Origin: Paracoccaceae bacterium
GTDB lineage: Bacteria > Pseudomonadota > Alphaproteobacteria > Rhodobacterales > Rhodobacteraceae
Reading direction: 5' to 3'
Length of the DNA stretch: 34,080 nucleotides
NCBI GenBank assembly: GCA_009924775.1
Contig: RFQY01000007.1
Span: 1 to 34,080, forward strand
In this document: piece after piece, positions 29,821-34,080 of the stretch
Numbering within the stretch: the first letter of the stretch is position 1
How the letters are laid out: each line of letters begins with the position of its first letter
The notes under the pieces: model-generated
Databases searched by the model: none
Told to the model about the DNA's origin: nothing
What the model saw: the letters and a program-made list of their open reading frames with translations, nothing else
Made by a program: the position numbers and the translations under genes

Positions 29821-30464
29821 TTTTTTTTTATGGGTGTTGTTCCATTAGCCAGCAAGGTGTTATCCACATCCACTACTACTATTCCAGACTTGGACCTCTG
29901 GGATAGCTGCAAAAATTTCACCAGATTCAGTCTTTGCTGGGATTTGGCAACATCTCCCTGCAAGTTGTCATTGAATTGGTTCAAGGACCTTAAACCCACT
30001 TCAGTGTCCAGATAGGCTGGATAGGTAACAGCACTGACATCATGCAGATCCACATCCAACAGGGTTCTGATATTGGTGGTGCCTTCCTTGGCCCATGTGT
30101 CCTGTTTAGTCACAAAGGCAAAGGACATCTGAGTGACATCACCCCTTTCAAGACTGACCATCAAATCCCTGGCATAGGTGGTATCTGGTGGGGTGATTTC
30201 CACCAGCAGACCTGTGGAATCGGTTTCCAGTCTAAGTGTGCCACTGACAGTTCTGCCCAAGATTAAAGATGGGTTATGGTCAATCAGTGCCCTAACATCC
30301 GCACCTTCTGACAGTGTTCGTGTGAATGCCTGTGGGTCTATTTGTTCGATAAAGCCACCCAGATCCTGTGACCTGTTCATGAACTTGGCGGCATAGCCAA
30401 CAATCTTTTTACCTTCAGCCTGGAATTGAATTTCAGTGCTGAATCTTTTTTCTATTGCAGCCAT
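29817..30464 (-). CDS. HK97-type prohead protease, C-terminus enters HAD motif I
   Basis: A 215-residue S78-type prohead maturation protease. Catalytic residues are visible as H63 (ALIDHNPSLILGR) and S114 (QMSFAF), in the usual order, plus the VSAVTYPAY strand. It would remove the capsid delta domain. After a linker (about 161-190) the protein ends SGIVVVDVDNTLLANGTTPIKKK, which is HAD motif I (D199, D201), then TAG. The remainder of a HAD enzyme follows in the -1 frame. The ATG at 30464 has GGAGG 8 nt upstream and overlaps the portal gene by 13 nt. Confidence 0.9.
   Translation of the reverse strand: MAAIEKRFSTEIQFQAEGKKIVGYAAKFMNRSQDLGGFIEQIDPQAFTRTLSEGADVRALIDHNPSLILGRTVSGTLRLETDSTGLLVEITPPDTTYARDLMVSLERGDVTQMSFAFVTKQDTWAKEGTTNIRTLLDVDLHDVSAVTYPAYLDTEVGLRSLNQFNDNLQGDVAKSQQRLNLVKFLQLSQRSKSGIVVVDVDNTLLANGTTPIKKK
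29820..29829 (-). promoter_or_regulatory. A9 run with slippery heptamer A AAA AAG
   Basis: The minus strand reads ATA AAA AAA AAG TAG in the protease frame. The last seven bases before the stop, A AAA AAG, are the same heptamer as in E. coli dnaX. The HAD continuation is exactly in the -1 frame and open directly after it. A9 runs also favour polymerase slippage. No strong Shine-Dalgarno-like enhancer is obvious upstream. An A10 in the real genome would give one continuous ORF, so raw reads should decide. Confidence 0.65.
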
Positions 30465-32056
30465 GATGTATCCTCCCAAGTTCCTGGTAGTTCCAGCCAT
30501 GTTTTCAATCTGGCTTCAGTTTTTTCTTTGAAATTCTTGACAGTGCTTTCACCAGCAATGTCCAGCCATTCCCTTTTCAAGTCTGCACAGTGTGCTGCTG
30601 CAGCCCTTGCTGCACCACCCGCTTCAGGTTTAATAAATTCCAGCACTGGATCCAGAATGATCTGAACCCTTTCCTGATGGGATTCCAAAAACTTTTCTAA
30701 AGCTGGCAGAAAGTCCCCAGGCTTGTTGGCAATTCTTTTTAAATGGGTAGATTCTATTTTCCTGATCTGCTTTCTGGCAGCTTCCAGCAATCTTGCAAAC
30801 CCCATGGAATTCTGCTGTGGTTGTGGCATCTGATTCAGTGTTGACTGCTGATCCACTGCTGCTGGCGTTTGGTTTGGCCCAAAGGCTGGATCCATATTCT
30901 TTGGGGTCATATAAGACTCCCCACCCGCAAAGGCTGGAAGGTTCTCAAGTGACCGGACCTCATTCCGATTAAGCCAGCCCCATGAAATGGCACTGGCATA
31001 GAATGCTGCTCTGGCTGCACTGTCACCCCTGAGAAGTGCATCTTGATTATGCTCAGCATAGATGTCAGGATCCTTGATCAATTTCATCCTGATTTCCTGT
31101 TCCCATCTAATCAGCCATGGCCTTAAGGTTTCCTGCAGGAAGTTCAGGTTATCCTGTTCCAAGCTGGAATAGCTGGCACCTGATGTGTCACCAATTTTGC
31201 TGGCTGGAATCCTGAACCATCTTGCAATCTCTTGAAGCTGGAATGATCTGGATCCAACCCATTGTGCATCATCTGGTGATATGCCAATGGATTGATAGGT
31301 GACCCCATTCTGAAGGATGGCAACCCTGTGAGAATTTTTGCTGCTGCTGTGCATTTCTTCCCAGCTTTTTCGCATATTCCCAATAGCCTCAGCATTTAAC
31401 TTTCCTGGCACACTGATAACCCCAGAAGGTTTGGCACCATTGCTAAAGAATGATGCACCATAATTTTCCAGTGCCATGCCCAAGCCGATAGCCTCTTTGG
31501 CATTGGCAATCACTGAATAGCCTTTAATTCCATCAAACCCAAGACCTTTGATGTGCAGGATCTCATCAGGCATGAAGATGATGTTTCCATACTGGTAATA
31601 CAGATCCCCATTTTCATCCCTGACTGGCTGACAAACATCTGGCCTGAGTGGCCACAATCCAACTACATTTCCCCTGCCATCCTTTTCAATTTCCGCATAG
31701 CCATTTCCCCAGGTCAGGACATGACCCATGATGGTTTCACGGAAGATAAGTGACCCCATTTCAGGATTAGGTGCATCATGTAACAAAGAATAAAGTGGAT
31801 TATCTGTGGCTTTAGTTCTGCCACCATTTGGGTCTTTTCGGTAGACCTGCAATGGCAAGGATGCCACACCTTCTGAAATGGATCTGACTGCAGCCCAGAC
31901 TGCTGAATATGTAAGGCTTGAAGCTTGGTTGACTGTTTGGCCTGCTGCAGATGGTCCTGTGTATGTCCAGGCTCCAGAATCACTGACCACTGAATATCCA
32001 CCAGCCAACTTAAAGAAATTAGATAGCAGTGATCGAAATGATGGCATGATGGTCAC
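30452..32056 (-). CDS. Portal protein (HK97-type)
   Basis: A 534-residue portal. The pattern SLTYSAVWAAVRSISEGVASLPLQVYRK, LLHDAPNPEM, HVLTWGNGYAEI and ARWFRIPASKIG is that of HK97-type portals. The C-terminal 110 residues (after the Gln/Pro-rich linker near 400-420) are an additional helical region with Lys/Glu and Ala-rich stretches. GTG at 32056 overlaps the terminase stop as GTGA with AGGGA upstream; an ATG at 32047 three codons later is an alternative. Confidence 0.93.
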   Translation of the reverse strand: MTIMPSFRSLLSNFFKLAGGYSVVSDSGAWTYTGPSAAGQTVNQASSLTYSAVWAAVRSISEGVASLPLQVYRKDPNGGRTKATDNPLYSLLHDAPNPEMGSLIFRETIMGHVLTWGNGYAEIEKDGRGNVVGLWPLRPDVCQPVRDENGDLYYQYGNIIFMPDEILHIKGLGFDGIKGYSVIANAKEAIGLGMALENYGASFFSNGAKPSGVISVPGKLNAEAIGNMRKSWEEMHSSSKNSHRVAILQNGVTYQSIGISPDDAQWVGSRSFQLQEIARWFRIPASKIGDTSGASYSSLEQDNLNFLQETLRPWLIRWEQEIRMKLIKDPDIYAEHNQDALLRGDSAARAAFYASAISWGWLNRNEVRSLENLPAFAGGESYMTPKNMDPAFGPNQTPAAVDQQSTLNQMPQPQQNSMGFARLLEAARKQIRKIESTHLKRIANKPGDFLPALEKFLESHQERVQIILDPVLEFIKPEAGGAARAAAAHCADLKREWLDIAGESTVKNFKEKTEARLKTWLELPGTWEDTSWLQ

Positions 32057-33606
32057 AGGAATTCTATCCCTGCTCCTGCTGGTGAATCAGAAAGACTTTC
32101 CTGCCCATTGGCCATCCATCTTCCAATGGCCATGACTGAAGCGATAATTCCATCTATCTTGTCACGGCTTTTCTTTTTTGACAATTTGTAGTTATTGTTA
32201 TCATCCAAAGCCACATTCACATTCCCAAGATTCCATCTTAAAACTGGGTTTCCAGAATGGCTGACCTGTTTGGTCAAAATAAATTCTTCCAGCTTTTTTG
32301 TGGGTGGTGACAGGTTCACTGGTGTCTGGCCAAACTTTACCATACTAAAGTCTTCACCCAATTCATGGATGATCTGGTCAGCGTGCCATGGATCATAGGC
32401 AATCTCTTGAATCTTGTATTGTTCACCAAGTTGGTAAATGTCTTTTTTGATCTTTCGATAATCCACCCGATTACCTTCAGTGGCAGTGATCCATCCAGCT
32501 TTCACCCATGGATCTATTCTAAATTTGTTCAATCTTTCCCTGAGTTTACAAGCTTCCTGAGGTGCCCAATAAAATGGCATGATGAAATGTGGTTCATCTG
32601 CATGGGTGGATGGAAAGAATAACACAAATGCTGTCAGATCCATGGTGGCTGAAAGATCCAACCCTGCATAACATTCCCTTCCAATCAGGTCAGGATGTTC
32701 CACCATGCATTCATCCCACTTCAGTGGGCTGATCCACCTGACATCAGTTTCAATCCACTGGTTCAAATGATCCCTTCTGAAGGCAGCTTCAAGTGCTGGA
32801 TTGTCTTTGCATTCCTGCACCCTTTGCCTGAAGTATTCAGGCTTCACTGTGACCCCATAGCCAGGATTAGCTTTTCGCCATGTGGCTTCTGATGTCCAGT
32901 CATCTTCAACCTCTGCACCATAAATCTTGGCATAGAATGTTGGATCCTTGATGGTGCCATCCAAAATCTTTTGAGCATAGCTGTGCATCTCAAAACAGAA
33001 TGATGATCTGTCACTGCCTGCTGTGGTGATCATCACACACAGGGGTTGCCTTCTAGCCAGTGTGCCTGTCATCAAGGTGTCATAAAGTTCGCGTGATTTC
33101 TGGGTGTGAACCTCATCAATAATGATTCCATGCGGGTTGCCACCATGGGCAGTGTGGGCATCCGCACTGATGGACTTGTAAACAGATTTGGTTTGTGGGT
33201 AGATGATGGTGTTTTTGTAGATCTGTAATTTGTTGGCCAGTGGTGGACAGGATGCCAGCAGGTTTTTTGCAGAATCAAAACAAAAATGTGCCTGTTCTCT
33301 AGATGCTGCTGCACTGTAGATTTCAGCCCCAGGTTCACCCTCAATTAATAACCACAGTGCAATGGCACTGGCTAAAGTTGTCTTGCCAGCTTTCCTTGGG
33401 ATTTCAAGATAAACCTGACGAGTGATTCTGTTTCCAGATTTATCCACATTCCCAAAGACATCACACAAAATTTCCTTTTGCCATCCCTGAAGTGAAAACT
33501 TTTTTCCTGACCATTCACCCTTGTGGTGACGCAAAGCATTTTCAATGAATGGAATAATCAGGGGTTGTGGTTTCTGTTTATTCTTCTTCATCTTCTTCAT
33601 CATCAT
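32053..33606 (-). CDS. Terminase large subunit
   Basis: A 517-residue packaging motor of the Terminase_1 type. Walker A is the variant PRKAGKTT (70-77), Walker B IIIDEVH (D164, E165), then the TTAGS coupling motif (about 194-198). The nuclease domain shows AGLDLSATMDLTAF (D317) and a late IDGIIASVMAIGR segment. It translocates and cuts phage DNA with the small subunit. The first ATG (33606) has GGAAG 8 nt upstream and overlaps the small terminase by 29 nt; two further ATGs follow directly. Confidence 0.95.
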   Translation of the reverse strand: MMMKKMKKNKQKPQPLIIPFIENALRHHKGEWSGKKFSLQGWQKEILCDVFGNVDKSGNRITRQVYLEIPRKAGKTTLASAIALWLLIEGEPGAEIYSAAASREQAHFCFDSAKNLLASCPPLANKLQIYKNTIIYPQTKSVYKSISADAHTAHGGNPHGIIIDEVHTQKSRELYDTLMTGTLARRQPLCVMITTAGSDRSSFCFEMHSYAQKILDGTIKDPTFYAKIYGAEVEDDWTSEATWRKANPGYGVTVKPEYFRQRVQECKDNPALEAAFRRDHLNQWIETDVRWISPLKWDECMVEHPDLIGRECYAGLDLSATMDLTAFVLFFPSTHADEPHFIMPFYWAPQEACKLRERLNKFRIDPWVKAGWITATEGNRVDYRKIKKDIYQLGEQYKIQEIAYDPWHADQIIHELGEDFSMVKFGQTPVNLSPPTKKLEEFILTKQVSHSGNPVLRWNLGNVNVALDDNNNYKLSKKKSRDKIDGIIASVMAIGRWMANGQESLSDSPAGAGIEFL

Positions 33607-34080
33607 CCAGTTCTTCCAGTGGATCCCTAGACTTCACACCACACAGTTCTTCCAGCCAGTTCTGTTCTTTCCTGACTGGATCAGCCACCAACTTGCTTCT
33701 GGCCAGTGGTGTCAGGCCAAGGGATTTTCCAAGGGTTGAAATTCTGGCTGACAGTGCTGTCAGTTGATCCACAGCAGGGTGGGATTTCAGTGGCCTGCCT
33801 TCCTGTTCAATAAATCCACCAGACCTGTCTATCATCTGCTGGCACCTGACCACCTGAGAATAAAGGCTGCAATAAACTGCCACTGCATCAGCATCCACTG
33901 GTGAAAGGATGGACATGGGTTTCAGTCCTGACAGTAGTTCATGCCATTTCTTTCTGCCAATTTGATCAAGCCAATCAGGCATCAATGGATCATCCACTGA
34001 ATATTCCACTGGTGATGGGTTGGTGGTTGATGGTCTTGGGTTTGGATTCAAAGACAATAGCTGTCTTTTAATTGGTTTTC
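33578..34080 (-). CDS. Terminase small subunit, P27-like (5' end at or beyond window edge)
   Basis: At least 159 residues from a TTG at 34057. The frame stays open to the window edge, and the residues before the TTG (KPIKRQLL, then SLNPNPRP) resemble the usual P27 N-terminus KPTxLKxLxGNPxxRP, so the true start is probably at or just beyond 34080. The helix-rich body (PDWLDQIGRKKWHELL, DADAVAVYCSLYSQVV, LGKSLGLTPLARSKL) fits the P27 terminase family; the tail is strongly acidic (DDDEEDEEE). It recognises DNA and loads the large subunit. Confidence 0.85.
   Translation of the reverse strand, partial: KPIKRQLLSLNPNPRPSTTNPSPVEYSVDDPLMPDWLDQIGRKKWHELLSGLKPMSILSPVDADAVAVYCSLYSQVVRCQQMIDRSGGFIEQEGRPLKSHPAVDQLTALSARISTLGKSLGLTPLARSKLVADPVRKEQNWLEELCGVKSRDPLEELDDDEEDEEE

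Overview
The window looks like most or all of the genome of a tailed dsDNA bacteriophage (Caudoviricetes, siphovirus-type). Every credible gene lies on the minus strand, so in transcription order the map reads from high to low coordinates: small terminase (open at the right edge), large terminase, portal, prohead protease (with a frameshifted HAD domain), one extra gene, HK97-type major capsid protein, connector and head-completion genes, tail terminator, tail tube, G/GT tail chaperones, tape measure, distal tail and fibre proteins, a candidate lysis segment, an HNH endonuclease, attP, integrase, then early genes and a replication/recombination/nuclease block ending with RusA and HNH at the left edge. 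The 697-residue tape measure suggests a tail of roughly 100 nm.

Temperate lifestyle: a tyrosine recombinase (9182-10084) sits next to the 3' half of a tRNA-Pro(CGG) gene (10135-10181). Phage genes lie on both sides of this segment, so it is best read as attP of an unintegrated phage genome. No recognisable CI/Cro-like repressor is present. The host is unknown. A 12-copy iteron-like array with an AT-rich centre (2484-2824), next to a P4-type primase-helicase gene, is the best origin candidate. The HNH resembles families I recall from Planctomycetota, as do the papain-like peptidase and the 227-aa secreted protein, and a CsrA-like gene would fit, so a Gemmataceae-like host is a tentative guess from memory, not a result.

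The most notable observations are: (1) a complete HAD phosphatase whose first motif is at the C-terminus of the prohead protease while its other motifs lie in the -1 frame after an A9 run containing the heptamer A AAA AAG; (2) a canonical A AAA AAC site joining the tail chaperones G and GT; (3) extreme CpG depletion over the whole window, including about 1.19 kb without one CpG, with CpG present at normal density in the host-derived tRNA segment; (4) a 63-aa CsrA-like RNA-binding protein in the early operon; (5) a cytosine-C5-methyltransferase-like gene next to a candidate PD-(D/E)XK nuclease, each preceded by the same 16-bp sequence; (6) the iteron array; (7) gene order at the two window edges that fits a circular or permuted genome of about 34 kb.

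The genes are packed tightly with many 1-4 nt stop/start overlaps (TAATG, ATGA), so translation is probably coupled across long transcripts. Only four non-coding stretches are substantial: 2383-2867, 8598-8700, 10085-10235 and 28951-29101.
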